Of a stretch of 64,000 bases of DNA, positions 1 through 7,589 are shown piece by piece. The DNA is from GCA-003244245 sp050700055. GTDB taxonomy: Bacteria; Actinomycetota; Actinomycetes; Mycobacteriales; Pseudonocardiaceae. A program made the position numbers and the translations under genes. The DNA is taken from assembly GCA_050700055.1 (NCBI GenBank), contig JBOHGE010000010.1:55865-119864 (forward strand). The letters run 5' to 3'. The notes below the pieces were generated by a model. It was not told the DNA's origin. It did no database searches and saw only the letters and a list, made by a program, of their open reading frames with translations. Each line of letters opens with the position of its first letter. Position 1 is the stretch's first letter.

Positions 1-2
1 TT

Positions 3-1055
3 CCAGCACGCCGGATAGTGGAGCTGTTCCTGGACTCGACTGTTGATCGTGACGGTCAGGAATCTGAGCGGAAACCCCTTCCGTTCGCGGTGCTCGCGCT
101 ACTCGGCGTCAACTTACCTGTGCTGCAAGAAGGGTGTCGTTTACTGGCGACCGGAACTTCCATCCGTGATATCAGTCTTACCTCGTTTCTCGGCAGCGTA
201 GCGCCAGACGGAGACGGCTATGGCGTGGCAGTCGGGGGTTGGCTTGATGATCCGCGGTATGGTCGCTGTATGAAGGCGTTCTACGACAGGAGCGGCGTCA
301 CTCGCGCGGCGGTCGAGCGCAGGGTCCGGCATGGGCGGCGCCGCCGACACATCGCGGAGCTGATCTTGGCAAGCGCAAACGCGCGTAGCGGCCCGACCGA
401 GTTCGGACGAGCGATCAGTTCTGCTCGGGAGGCGCTCGAACTGACCGAGTGCCACGGACCCTTGATGCACGCGGTCTACATTCACCACCTGCGGAGTCTC
501 GTGATGGCCCAGGGGAAGCGCTTGGCGAATACACTGCGACGTCCAGGCGATATCGTCCACCTGTCTCAACCGGAGCTTGCGCCCGGCTGCTTGCCCAGTC
601 AGCGAGAGATTATGGACCGGCGTCGCGAGTTCGACGCCGCATGCGAGGCCCCGTCGCCACCTCTGGAGCTGCGTTTTGTGGAGCATGACGGCGTGCCGGT
701 CGAGTCATCGCCCGATCTGACGAACTACAGTCGGCAGACCCGAACCTGGAGGGGCTTGCCTGGTTCGCCTGGCCTCGCTGAGGGGCGGCTCGTCACGGTG
801 CGGAGACCAAGCACGATCGATCATCTCACCGCTGCCGACGTGGCTCTCGTACCCGATCCAGGCGCAGTCTGGGGCTGGGTCGGGCTAGGTGTACGCGCGC
901 TCCTCGTCGAAGGGGGGCAGCGGCTCAGCCATGTCGCTACGGCCTCGCGTGAACTAGGCATACCATGCGTGCTGGGCTGCGAGGGGCTTGGTTCGGTGGT
1001 TTCAGAAGGGCGGATCGTACGTGTCGATGGTCGGAGGGGGTTGGTGAGATGGTGA
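3..1055 (+). CDS. PEP-utilising enzyme, swivelling-domain protein (5' end probably outside window)
   Basis: The C-terminal ~110 residues look like the phosphohistidine swivelling domain of PEP synthase, PPDK and rifampicin phosphotransferase. They contain the motif GGQRLSHVATASRELGIPCV, with the likely phospho-carrier His at residue 305 counted from the GTG at 18. The middle region, with a PPLEL segment before the domain, resembles the linker of multidomain PEP-dependent enzymes. There is no stop between the window edge and the GTG at 18, so the frame is open to the left. The usual N-terminal ATP-grasp domain is not seen and may lie upstream. The stop overlaps the next start (ATGGTGA), which suggests translational coupling to the AhpD-like and trpS genes. 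Substrate unknown. Confidence 0.6.
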   Translation, partial: PARRIVELFLDSTVDRDGQESERKPLPFAVLALLGVNLPVLQEGCRLLATGTSIRDISLTSFLGSVAPDGDGYGVAVGGWLDDPRYGRCMKAFYDRSGVTRAAVERRVRHGRRRRHIAELILASANARSGPTEFGRAISSAREALELTECHGPLMHAVYIHHLRSLVMAQGKRLANTLRRPGDIVHLSQPELAPGCLPSQREIMDRRREFDAACEAPSPPLELRFVEHDGVPVESSPDLTNYSRQTRTWRGLPGSPGLAEGRLVTVRRPSTIDHLTAADVALVPDPGAVWGWVGLGVRALLVEGGQRLSHVATASRELGIPCVLGCEGLGSVVSEGRIVRVDGRRGLVRW

Positions 1056-1282
1056 AGAGTGGAAGTGCGGTCGAGCCGTGGTATCGTAATAAATCTCCAG
1101 CTAAGATCGCCCAGAGCGCGCTGATTCAGGTCACGAGAAGGAAAGACTCCGGCTGTGCAAGCTGTGTGGACGCCTACATCGAGATTGCCCGCAAGAACGG
1201 CGCGACCGAACTGGAAATTAATAGTGCTCTCGGACTCGCCGAACGAACCACTGTAGCAGAAGACGGAAGAAGAGATGACTAA
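1049..1282 (+). CDS. Small AhpD/carboxymuconolactone-decarboxylase-like protein (77 aa)
   Basis: Start chosen at the ATG at 1049, preceded by a GGAGGGGG ribosome site at about 1033-1040. The ORF remains open upstream to 965 but that part overlaps the previous gene. The C-terminal half has a CxxC followed by helix and turn residues (GCASCVDAYIEIARKNGATE) and an E-I-x-x-A-L-G-L-A segment, the core of AhpD-like CMD folds. In that family the two Cys perform thiol redox or peroxidase chemistry. It is about half the length of a normal AhpD, so it may be a minimal or oligomeric form. It overlaps trpS by 8 bases, so it is in the same operon. Redox function is inferred from the motif only. Confidence 0.55.
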   Translation: MVKSGSAVEPWYRNKSPAKIAQSALIQVTRRKDSGCASCVDAYIEIARKNGATELEINSALGLAERTTVAEDGRRDD

Positions 1283-2285
1283 GGACCTGACTAAACCGCG
1301 CGTACTGAGCGGTATCCAGGCTTCAGGGCGGTTGCACATCGGAAATTACATTGGCGCCGTCAGCCTGTGGGCTGAAAATCAGGCACAGTACGAGAATTTT
1401 CTCTTCGTGGCGGATCTGCATGCATTGACGGTTCCCGAGAGTGTGGATCCGAAGATCCTCCGGGCGCGTGTCGAGGAAGTTTTCGCCCTGTACTTGGCCT
1501 GCGGAATCGACCCCGAGCAGTCTACGCTCTTCGTGCAATCCGAAGTCCCGCAGCACGCGGAACTCGGCTGGCTCCTGACGTGCGCCACACCGGTTTCGTG
1601 GCTGGAGCGTGCTACCCAGTACAAGGTAAAGGGATCGTCCGAGAACGCCAGCGCCGGCCTGTTATGTTATCCGTCCTTGCAGGCAGCGGACATTCTTCTT
1701 TATGACGCGGACGCCGTTCCGGTCGGCGATGACCAGCGTCAGCATGTTGAAATTACCCGCTCGATCGGCCGTCGATTCAACAGTTTGTTCGGTAAAATTC
1801 TCAAGATTCCCGAGCTTCTGGTCCGCGCGTCTGGAAGTCGTATCATGGGATTGGACGACGCCACGGCCAAGATGAGTAAGAGTACGGCGGAAAAACAGTC
1901 CGGGCATGCTATCGGGCTCCTAGACACACCGTCTCAGGCTCGAAAAAAGATCATGCGCGCTCAGACGGACTCTGGTTCCGCGGTCGACTTCACCTCGGAC
2001 CTCGGCCCAGGGGTTGAAAATCTTCTGGTCATGTATGAGGCGCTGACCGGGAGCAATAGAGGTCAAAGCGTGACCATCTTCGATGGTGTGCAATATGGAA
2101 ATCTGAAGAAGCAGGTTGCGGAAGTCGTCATCGAGACTCTCGAAGGTATCCAGCGAAGCTACAAAGAGATAGTCGACGACCGCGCTCGTCTCGACAAGTT
2201 GCTCACCCTCGGGTCGGAGCGTGCACGTCAGGTTGCTGCCGCTAAGCTTGCTCAATGCTATGAGGCTGTGGGACTGAGGCGATGA
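1275..2285 (+). CDS. trpS: Tryptophanyl-tRNA synthetase
   Basis: Class I aminoacyl-tRNA synthetase, 336 aa, the normal length for bacterial TrpRS. It charges tRNA-Trp with tryptophan using ATP in the cytoplasm. The HIGH-type signature is HIGN (residues 21-24, after SGIQASGRL) and the KMSKS loop is at 199-203. The CYPSLQAADILLYDADAVPVG segment is typical of the tryptophan pocket region. It lies in a biosynthetic-looking operon between an AhpD-like gene and a PhyH dioxygenase, which is not a housekeeping setting. Base composition is visibly lower in GC than the rest of the window. Known reasons for such a copy are self-resistance to a TrpRS inhibitor (as in indolmycin clusters) or supply of Trp-tRNA to a tRNA-dependent enzyme. 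Both are inference here. Confidence 0.95.
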   Translation: MTKDLTKPRVLSGIQASGRLHIGNYIGAVSLWAENQAQYENFLFVADLHALTVPESVDPKILRARVEEVFALYLACGIDPEQSTLFVQSEVPQHAELGWLLTCATPVSWLERATQYKVKGSSENASAGLLCYPSLQAADILLYDADAVPVGDDQRQHVEITRSIGRRFNSLFGKILKIPELLVRASGSRIMGLDDATAKMSKSTAEKQSGHAIGLLDTPSQARKKIMRAQTDSGSAVDFTSDLGPGVENLLVMYEALTGSNRGQSVTIFDGVQYGNLKKQVAEVVIETLEGIQRSYKEIVDDRARLDKLLTLGSERARQVAAAKLAQCYEAVGLRR

Positions 2286-3037
2286 TCGAGGTCGCTCATG
2301 GCGATGCGATCGAGCGGCATGTCCAAGACTTGCGCAGCGATGGCTACGCAATCTTCAGGGGAGTCATTGAACCTGAATGGGTGGTTTCGCTTCGGAGACT
2401 TCGTGAGGTAGCGGTCAATGACTGGCGGTACACGTCTGGGTTGGAATTGATTCCGGACGCAGTGGGTGCCATGTTGGAGCGTGCCCCGCGGATCATCTTT
2501 CCGCTGGTAAGTCACCCTCTCCTGGTGGGCTTCGCTGAGGCCGTGATGGGCCCGGTGGTGCAACTCGACAGCTCGGTCCTCGCGGGAGATCCGCCGAGTT
2601 CGGCTGAGGAGGTCAACGGCCCGGTGAGGTGGCACCGTGACCGATTCGGTTTCATCCCTCCAGGTGAGTACGTCAAGCCCGCGAGTATTGTGTTCATCGG
2701 ATACCTGCAAGACATGACTCCGGAGATGGGGCAACTTCGAGTCATTCCTGGTTCGCATCGTCGACCGGATCAATTGCCGGCGTCTGGCCTTCACTCGGAC
2801 GCGGAAGGCGAACGTCGCTTAGAATTAGAGGCTGGTGATATCGTCGCGCTGCACCACAACATCCTCCATTCGGGTGGGATGAACACCAGTGACCGGGAGC
2901 GGAGGTTCTTCGGCTTCATATACAACGTGTCAATGCTTCGTCAGGAGGACGACTTCGACGGCCCGAAACTGTCGCGCGCTCCGAGAATCCGCAGATCGAT
3001 GTCAAGATCGGCGACTGATGCGACTGCTCGGCGATGA
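2282..3037 (+). CDS. Phytanoyl-CoA dioxygenase (PhyH) family protein
   Basis: Fe(II)/2-oxoglutarate-type dioxygenase of the PhyH family, 251 aa. The metal motif HxD is H118-R-D120 (VRWHRD), with the distal His in HHNILHSGG (about H196) and a downstream Arg suited to bind 2-oxoglutarate. A VIPGSHRR segment before the distal His is typical of the family. The ATG overlaps the trpS stop (ATGA), so it is translationally coupled. Family members hydroxylate or otherwise oxidise small molecules or carrier-bound substrates; the substrate here is unknown. The last ~25 residues are basic and Ser-rich, and an overlapping frame (3018-3200) reads more smoothly, so the true C-terminus is uncertain. Confidence 0.8.
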   Translation: MIEVAHGDAIERHVQDLRSDGYAIFRGVIEPEWVVSLRRLREVAVNDWRYTSGLELIPDAVGAMLERAPRIIFPLVSHPLLVGFAEAVMGPVVQLDSSVLAGDPPSSAEEVNGPVRWHRDRFGFIPPGEYVKPASIVFIGYLQDMTPEMGQLRVIPGSHRRPDQLPASGLHSDAEGERRLELEAGDIVALHHNILHSGGMNTSDRERRFFGFIYNVSMLRQEDDFDGPKLSRAPRIRRSMSRSATDATARR

Positions 3038-3200
3038 TCCGATGATTTTTCCGCGTCAGAACAGTGGATTCACCGGAACCGAGCGAGCCGATTGGGAAGC
3101 GTGGTTGGTGGAGGATCGCGAATTTGGCGCCGCTCGCGAGAGGGAGTCGGAGACCGCGTTGCGCGTTCGGTCCGCCGGGGGCGAGTCGGAGTCCGTCTAG
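3018..3200 (+). CDS. Possible small ORF or frame-shifted tail of the PhyH gene (60 aa)
   Basis: An ATG at 3018, inside the end of the PhyH gene, opens a 60-aa frame with an ordinary composition (GDDPMIFPRQNSGFTGTERA then DWEAWLVEDREFGAARERES). It has no clear ribosome site. It may be a coupled small gene, or the original PhyH C-terminus displaced by a frameshift. I do not recognise it. Confidence 0.25.
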   Translation: MRLLGDDPMIFPRQNSGFTGTERADWEAWLVEDREFGAARERESETALRVRSAGGESESV

Positions 3201-3493
3201 CATATTCGGTATTGTCCTGAACAAACAGAAAATCCGGTCCTCGCTCGAATACGGGCACGTATGTTCTCTCCGGGAGTACGGGTGTGCCATTGCGCCGTCG
3301 AGACCCGCGCCCGAGCCAACACGCTGAGGTTCTACTTCCAGCGTCGTCGCCATCATGGGCGGTGTGGCTGACCCGCAGCGAGATGTCGCATTGTGGCGGA
3401 AGGTCGCGTGGGCGGTCAAGGAGGTAACCGACTGGGAGAGGCTCGGCACAGTGGCACCCCTGGCCAGGTCCGTCGGTCGGGGGTGCCGTTGGG

Positions 3494-3688
3494 TCAGCTG
3501 GTCATCGACCTGATCATGGTCAGGAATGCGTTGGCTGCGTCGTTGCCGACCATCAGGGTGGGCCGCTGGTGTTCGGGGAGGGCGGCCTGCTTGGTGTCGC
3601 GGTAGCCGACCATGCCGTCGGCCCACCCGGTCTCCACGCACGTCGAGTTGTCGGCGCTGTAGGTGGATGTGCGCCAGTTGTCGATCAC
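3494..3688 (-). CDS. DUF397 domain protein
   Basis: Small 64-aa protein with the DUF397 pattern: an N-terminal W-R-T-S-x-Y-S (WRTSTYSADN), a short spacer with Cys-Val-Glu, then a V-x-Y-R-D-T-K strand (MVGYRDTKQAALP). DUF397 proteins are typical actinomycete partners of XRE/DUF5753 regulators and are thought to modulate them. The GTG start overlaps the stop of the XRE gene (3685-3688), the standard arrangement. It is probably the accessory half of a regulator pair acting in the cytoplasm; target unknown. Confidence 0.85.
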   Translation of the reverse strand: MIDNWRTSTYSADNSTCVETGWADGMVGYRDTKQAALPEHQRPTLMVGNDAANAFLTMIRSMTS

Positions 3689-4554
3689 TGGACTTCCTTT
3701 CTCAGCTCGGCTAGCAGCGCCCGCGACCGCGTCGGGTCCAGCGCCAGGTGCCGGAGATGGTTCATTATCTTCTCATAGTCCTCCACGGCGGCGGGACTGT
3801 CGTAGTAGTAGGCGAATCGCCGGGTCTCCTCGTACGCCACCCGCCAGTCATCCTCGAACCGGAGCAGGTAGAACGCGCCTTTGAGCGCTGGGTGCACCCC
3901 GACGTGGTGCGGGATCACCTGGAAGTTGATATTGGGGTGTCCGGTCAGCTCCAGCAGGTGATCGAGTTGGCCGGCCAGCACAGCGGGGGCACCGACCGGC
4001 CGCCGCAGCGCCTGCTCTTCGGTGACACACCACAGCTGCGCCGGGTTCGTCTCGCGGGTGAGGACGGCTTGCCGTCGCAGCCGCAGCGCCACGCTCTCCT
4101 CGACGTTTACGCCGAGCGTGATCGAGGCGTGGTAGGTGATCAGCTCGCGGGCGTACGCCTCGGTCTGCAACAGGCCGGTGATCAGCACGGGTTCGAAGAC
4201 CTCGATCCCGCTGGCGACCGCCTCCAGTCCGATGGCCAGCTCGAAGTCGTTCATGGACGATGAGGACTCGATGTTCTGTGCCACTGTGCTCTGCTGGTCG
4301 GGCTTGAGCCGCGCCACGGCCAGCAGCTCCACCATCATCGGCGTCCGATCGGGTCGGCCGAAGAAGCCCATCAGGACCTCCAGCGCGGGTCGCGACGGGA
4401 GATTCTTGCCGCTGATCAGGTGGGTGAACCCGACCCGCGACATGCCCAGCCGTTCACCGGCCTGCGCGTGAGTCTTGCCGGCCTGGTCGCACAGCCGGTC
4501 CAGCTCGTAGCGAAGCACTCGACGAGCCACTTGGGGACCGAAGGTCACCTGCAC
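3685..4554 (-). CDS. XRE-family HTH regulator with DUF5753 domain
   Basis: Start placed at the GTG at 4554 (VQVTFGPQVARRVL), preceded by GAAGGGAG. The ORF is open to 4635 but that extension is unlikely. Residues ~10-70 form a Cro/CI-type helix-turn-helix (AGKTHAQAGERLGMSRVGFT, then HLISGKNLPSRPALE). The C-terminal ~200 residues are the DUF5753 ligand-sensor-like region, including ITGLLQTEAYARELI and the FQVIPHHVGVHPALKGAFYL segment. At 289 aa it has the usual length. It is followed by the overlapping DUF397 gene and faces the gene at 4739 across a short divergent region. Paralogues of this pair (BldB/WhiJ type) regulate development or secondary metabolism in Streptomyces. Confidence 0.9.
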   Translation of the reverse strand: MQVTFGPQVARRVLRYELDRLCDQAGKTHAQAGERLGMSRVGFTHLISGKNLPSRPALEVLMGFFGRPDRTPMMVELLAVARLKPDQQSTVAQNIESSSSMNDFELAIGLEAVASGIEVFEPVLITGLLQTEAYARELITYHASITLGVNVEESVALRLRRQAVLTRETNPAQLWCVTEEQALRRPVGAPAVLAGQLDHLLELTGHPNINFQVIPHHVGVHPALKGAFYLLRFEDDWRVAYEETRRFAYYYDSPAAVEDYEKIMNHLRHLALDPTRSRALLAELRKEVQ

Positions 4555-4614
4555 GTCGTAGCTCCCTTCAGTTCGATGGTTACCAGTTCTCTGGAGACAG
4601 AGATCTTTGTGTAA

Positions 4615-4640
4615 CATGTTCCTCAAATAGGTCATGTTCC
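4615..4640. promoter_or_regulatory. Direct repeat CATGTTCC in the XRE upstream region
   Basis: Two identical 8-base words (CATGTTCC) at 4615-4622 and 4633-4640, 18 bases apart start to start. They lie between the divergent XRE gene (start 4554) and the gene at 4739. The spacing is near two helical turns, so this could be an operator for the XRE protein. This rests on position and repetition only. Confidence 0.3.
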
Positions 4641-4738
4641 GTGCGGTGCCGGTAAGCGTGCCAGAAGCACGGGCAGGTCACGGTGATGACCACCCTGTCG
4701 CGGCCACCGGCCGCGCATGAGTCGGTGGGAGGTGTCCG

Positions 4739-5038
4739 ATGAGCTGGACGTCCAGCAGTCATGACGTGCAGGCCTGTATCGGCTTGGATGTCGGTGGTGA
4801 TGTCGAGATCAGGTTCCTCGTGCATCCGGGATACCCGGACAGCGCCACGCTGGTGATCGGCGAGTCCACCGCGGAGATCACCTTCGACCTGCCCATGGTC
4901 GAGACCCTGCGCGACAAGGCCGATGATGCGGTGCGTCAGTTACGGGAAGCGGTCGCCGAGCGCAAGGCCGGAACCGGGCCGCGCGCCGATCTGCCACAGA
5001 ATCCACTGATGACGGTGCAGCCGGATACTCCCACGTGA
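4739..5038 (+). CDS. Hypothetical protein, 99 aa, divergent from the XRE regulator
   Basis: The ATG at 4739 is preceded by a GGGAGG ribosome site about 8 bases upstream. The product is acidic and soluble: an N-terminal beta-rich segment (VEIRFLVHPGYPDSATLVIG), a helix with alternating charge (residues ~60-80), and a Pro/Thr tail. No transmembrane segment and no recognised catalytic motif. Small proteins of this kind commonly sit opposite XRE/DUF397 pairs in actinomycetes and may be the gene they control. I do not recognise the family. Confidence 0.6.
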   Translation: MSWTSSSHDVQACIGLDVGGDVEIRFLVHPGYPDSATLVIGESTAEITFDLPMVETLRDKADDAVRQLREAVAERKAGTGPRADLPQNPLMTVQPDTPT

Positions 5039-5972
5039 GCCGGTGGCCGCGCACCCGGATGATTGTCCGGTGAACCGTTCGGTCGGATCGCGTCGTTCGG
5101 CCGTTCCAGGCGTGCCAAAACGGCGTGACATCGTCGCCTGCGGCCAGCAACACGTTCTTGAGTGCGCCGGGTCGGACGTTGGCTTCGGCGAGTTGGGCGA
5201 TCGGGAGCCGGTGGAATTCACGGTGGACTTCCTGGCTTACCGCTTCGGGGTCGGTGGCAGGAATGACCATCCAGCGCGCGACCCGTTGCGGACTTGGGCG
5301 CTGACCACGGCGGCGCGAGGTCACCTGTCTCCTCAAGTTCCCGGCCCGGCCGGTTGAGCGAGACCCCGACTCGGCTCCCGGCGGCCGGCCACGCCCATGA
5401 CCCCGCTGGCTATCGGTTGCGCCCTGCCCCACCGCTTCGGGTTCCTGGCGGTCAGCCGGGGTCAGACCCGAAATTGGGGACTTTGCGATCCGGCCGGCTG
5501 AGCAGTGGCCGGGTTCAACCCTGCCTGCCCAGGCTGTGTTCCTGAGACGGCCGGGGATCGACCCTCGGGTGAGCCTCGGATCGATCGTGCTGGACAGGTG
5601 CCCGGATCGGGGTCTGGTCCTCCCGTCGATGTTCAAGATGATCACGATCAGCTGCTGCACATCTACACATAACGTCCTGTTTATCCGTTATAAACTGTAG
5701 ATTTATTTACTGTTTTATTGTCGTATTTGTGCTGTTCACCGTCGGGACGCAGCATCGTCAGGTGTGAATCCCGTGTGAATTCTGGCTAGCGAGGCGCGCT
5801 CACGGTGATCGTGATCTGTGCCGCGCGACGACATGTCGTCACTGCTCCTGCACATCGTTCGCACTGTGGTCCACGTCGGGGGACAGCACGTGAACTGACC
5901 AAGCGGTCACCCGCAGTATCTGCTGCCGCCCCTCGGCGGGCAGACCAGAACGATCTTCCGCAAGGAGAAACG
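5039..5972. other. Intergenic region, 934 bases, no convincing gene
   Basis: No ORF with convincing coding character fills this stretch. On the minus strand a frame from about 5270 down to 4878 (130 codons) contains a protein-like segment (HREFHRLPIAQLAEANVRPG) but runs into the coding strand of the 4739 gene and ends in Arg/Pro-rich sequence. It may be a decayed fragment. The right part holds an AT-rich block (see 5669-5733) and the leader of the secreted protein. Confidence 0.5.
5669..5733 (+). promoter_or_regulatory. AT-rich upstream element of the secreted GND-repeat gene
   Basis: A strongly AT-rich block in otherwise GC-rich DNA. It begins with a short inverted repeat (ATAACG at 5669-5674, CGTTAT at 5686-5691) and includes the -10-like word TATAAA at 5689-5694, followed by runs of T and A. 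It lies 240 bases before the start of the secreted protein and is likely to contain its promoter or a binding site for an AT-binding protein. No exact promoter can be fixed by eye. Confidence 0.35.
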
Positions 5973-7376
5973 GTGACACATCTGCTGTCCCGACGATTAC
6001 TGGGCGCAGCCACCGCGGTGGCAGCGACGGTGGGATTGACCCTGGTGGGCGCGACACCGGCCTGGGCTGCGGCCCCGACCAACGACAACTTCGCCAACGC
6101 CCAAGCCCATACCAGCTCCTTCACCGACAGCCTCAGCATCGTCGACGCGACAACCGAAACCGGCGAGCCGGACCAGAGCTGCATAACATTTGGTGACAAT
6201 TTCCGTTCGGTCTGGTACGGGTTGACGATCAGCGCTGGCACCGAGGTCTCGGTGGACACCATCGGCTCGAACTACAACACGGTCGTGTCCGTCTACACCG
6301 GCGCCAGCCTCGGATCCCTGTCCGAGGTCGTCTGCGACAACAACAGCGGCGGCAACAACACTTCTCTGCTGGGGTTCACGGCGAGTTCGTCGACCACGTA
6401 CTGGATCCAAGTCGGCTCCATTAATAGTTTTGGCAACGGTGATTTGGATCTCAATGTGGTGGTGACCCCGCCTGCGGGTGCGGATGTGTCGGTATCAGTG
6501 GCAGATTCGGCCGATCCGGTGTCGCTGGGTGGGGACAACGTCACCTACACCCTGAGCGTGGCCAACGCCGGCCCGTCCGGGGCGACCGACGTGGTGACGG
6601 GGATCCTGCTGTCGGGAGCCTCCGTGGGAATCGTCTCCGCCACCGCCAGCCAGGGCTCATGCAATATCAGCGCCCCGGACGTGGTGGAGTGCTCGCTGGG
6701 GTCGATCGCCGCGTCAGGCTCGGCCACGGTGACGATCACGGTGACACCCGCGGAGACCGGCACGATCACCGCACTCTCTGTCGTGGACGCCAGCGAAACT
6801 GACCCCGAAGACGGCAACAACGCTGACGAGGAGTCCACCACGGTGAACAACGCGCTGGGATGCACCATCACCGGCACCAACGGCAACGACACCCTCAACG
6901 GCACCAATGGTGCCGACGTGATCTGCGGCCTGGGTGGCAATGACACCATCACCGGCGGCAACAACAACGACACCATCTACGCCGGGCCCGGCAACGACAC
7001 CATCGACGGTGGCAACGGCGCCGACACCATCTACGCCGGCGACGGCAACGACGGCGTCGGTGGCGGCAACGGCGCCGACACCATCTACGGCGGACCCGGC
7101 AACGACACCAACTACGGCGAAACACTCCTCGGCTCGCTGCTCTACCTGTTCGACAACGGCAACGACACCATCAACGGCGGCCCCGGCGACGATGACCTCG
7201 ATGGCCAAAACGGCAACGACACCCTCACCGACACCAACGGCACCGACACCATGAGCGGCAACCTCGGCTCAGACACCATCAACGTCCAAGACGGCACCGG
7301 CGGCGACACCGCCAACGGTGGCCTGGGCAACGACACCTGCACCGTCGACGCCGGCGACACCACCAACAGCTGCTAA
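5973..7376 (+). CDS. Secreted DUF11 / GND-repeat (calcium-binding-like) protein
   Basis: Start taken at the GTG at 5973 behind AAGGAG (5962-5967); the open frame to 5805 is not needed. Residues 1-~33 are a signal peptide (Arg-Arg, hydrophobic core, TPAWAAAP cleavage region). Residues ~35-165 form a beta-rich N-terminal domain with Cys pairs. Residues ~168-290 are a DUF11-type beta-sandwich (DVSVSVADSADPVSLGGDNV ... YTLSVANAGPSGATDV). The C-terminal ~175 residues are repeats of N-D-T-I-x-G-G-x-G/N, related to RTX/hemolysin-type calcium-binding nonapeptides but richer in Asn and Thr. It is exported, probably Ca-binding and surface or extracellular. No catalytic domain is visible. 467 aa. Confidence 0.8.
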   Translation: MTHLLSRRLLGAATAVAATVGLTLVGATPAWAAAPTNDNFANAQAHTSSFTDSLSIVDATTETGEPDQSCITFGDNFRSVWYGLTISAGTEVSVDTIGSNYNTVVSVYTGASLGSLSEVVCDNNSGGNNTSLLGFTASSSTTYWIQVGSINSFGNGDLDLNVVVTPPAGADVSVSVADSADPVSLGGDNVTYTLSVANAGPSGATDVVTGILLSGASVGIVSATASQGSCNISAPDVVECSLGSIAASGSATVTITVTPAETGTITALSVVDASETDPEDGNNADEESTTVNNALGCTITGTNGNDTLNGTNGADVICGLGGNDTITGGNNNDTIYAGPGNDTIDGGNGADTIYAGDGNDGVGGGNGADTIYGGPGNDTNYGETLLGSLLYLFDNGNDTINGGPGDDDLDGQNGNDTLTDTNGTDTMSGNLGSDTINVQDGTGGDTANGGLGNDTCTVDAGDTTNSC

Positions 7377-7399
7377 CAGCTGCTCACATCAGCACCCCG

Positions 7400-7429
7400 G
7401 GCAGGGACGCCACACACGGCGTCCCTGCC
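7400..7429 (+). terminator. Stem-loop terminator after the secreted protein gene
   Basis: A perfect 12-bp inverted repeat, GGCAGGGACGCC at 7400-7411 and its complement at 7418-7429, with a 6-base loop (ACACAC), 24 bases after the stop. There is only a weak T run afterwards, as is common in high-GC actinomycetes. It lies between convergent genes and may serve both. Confidence 0.75.
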
Positions 7430-7589
7430 TTCCTGCCTCAAAGATCACGATCCGCCCCCTCAGCACTCCTCTGGCAACGGGAGTTCTCGATGAACTTCCT
7501 CACTTGGGCCGAAGTTTCGTGATCTTGCAGCTGGGATTGCCGGATCAGATCATCACCTATGCAGCCACCGACATCGCCCGGAGCCTTCG

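Noticed and set aside
4878..5660. 260-codon minus-strand ORF
   Set aside because: Runs antisense to the better supported gene at 4739, is Arg/Pro-rich over most of its length and lacks a ribosome site. At most a fragment of it (from about 5270) is coding-like.
6860..7370. Tandem DNA repeats resembling a CRISPR or satellite array
   Set aside because: They are in-frame codons for GND-type amino-acid repeats of the secreted protein, with irregular spacing and no unique spacers.
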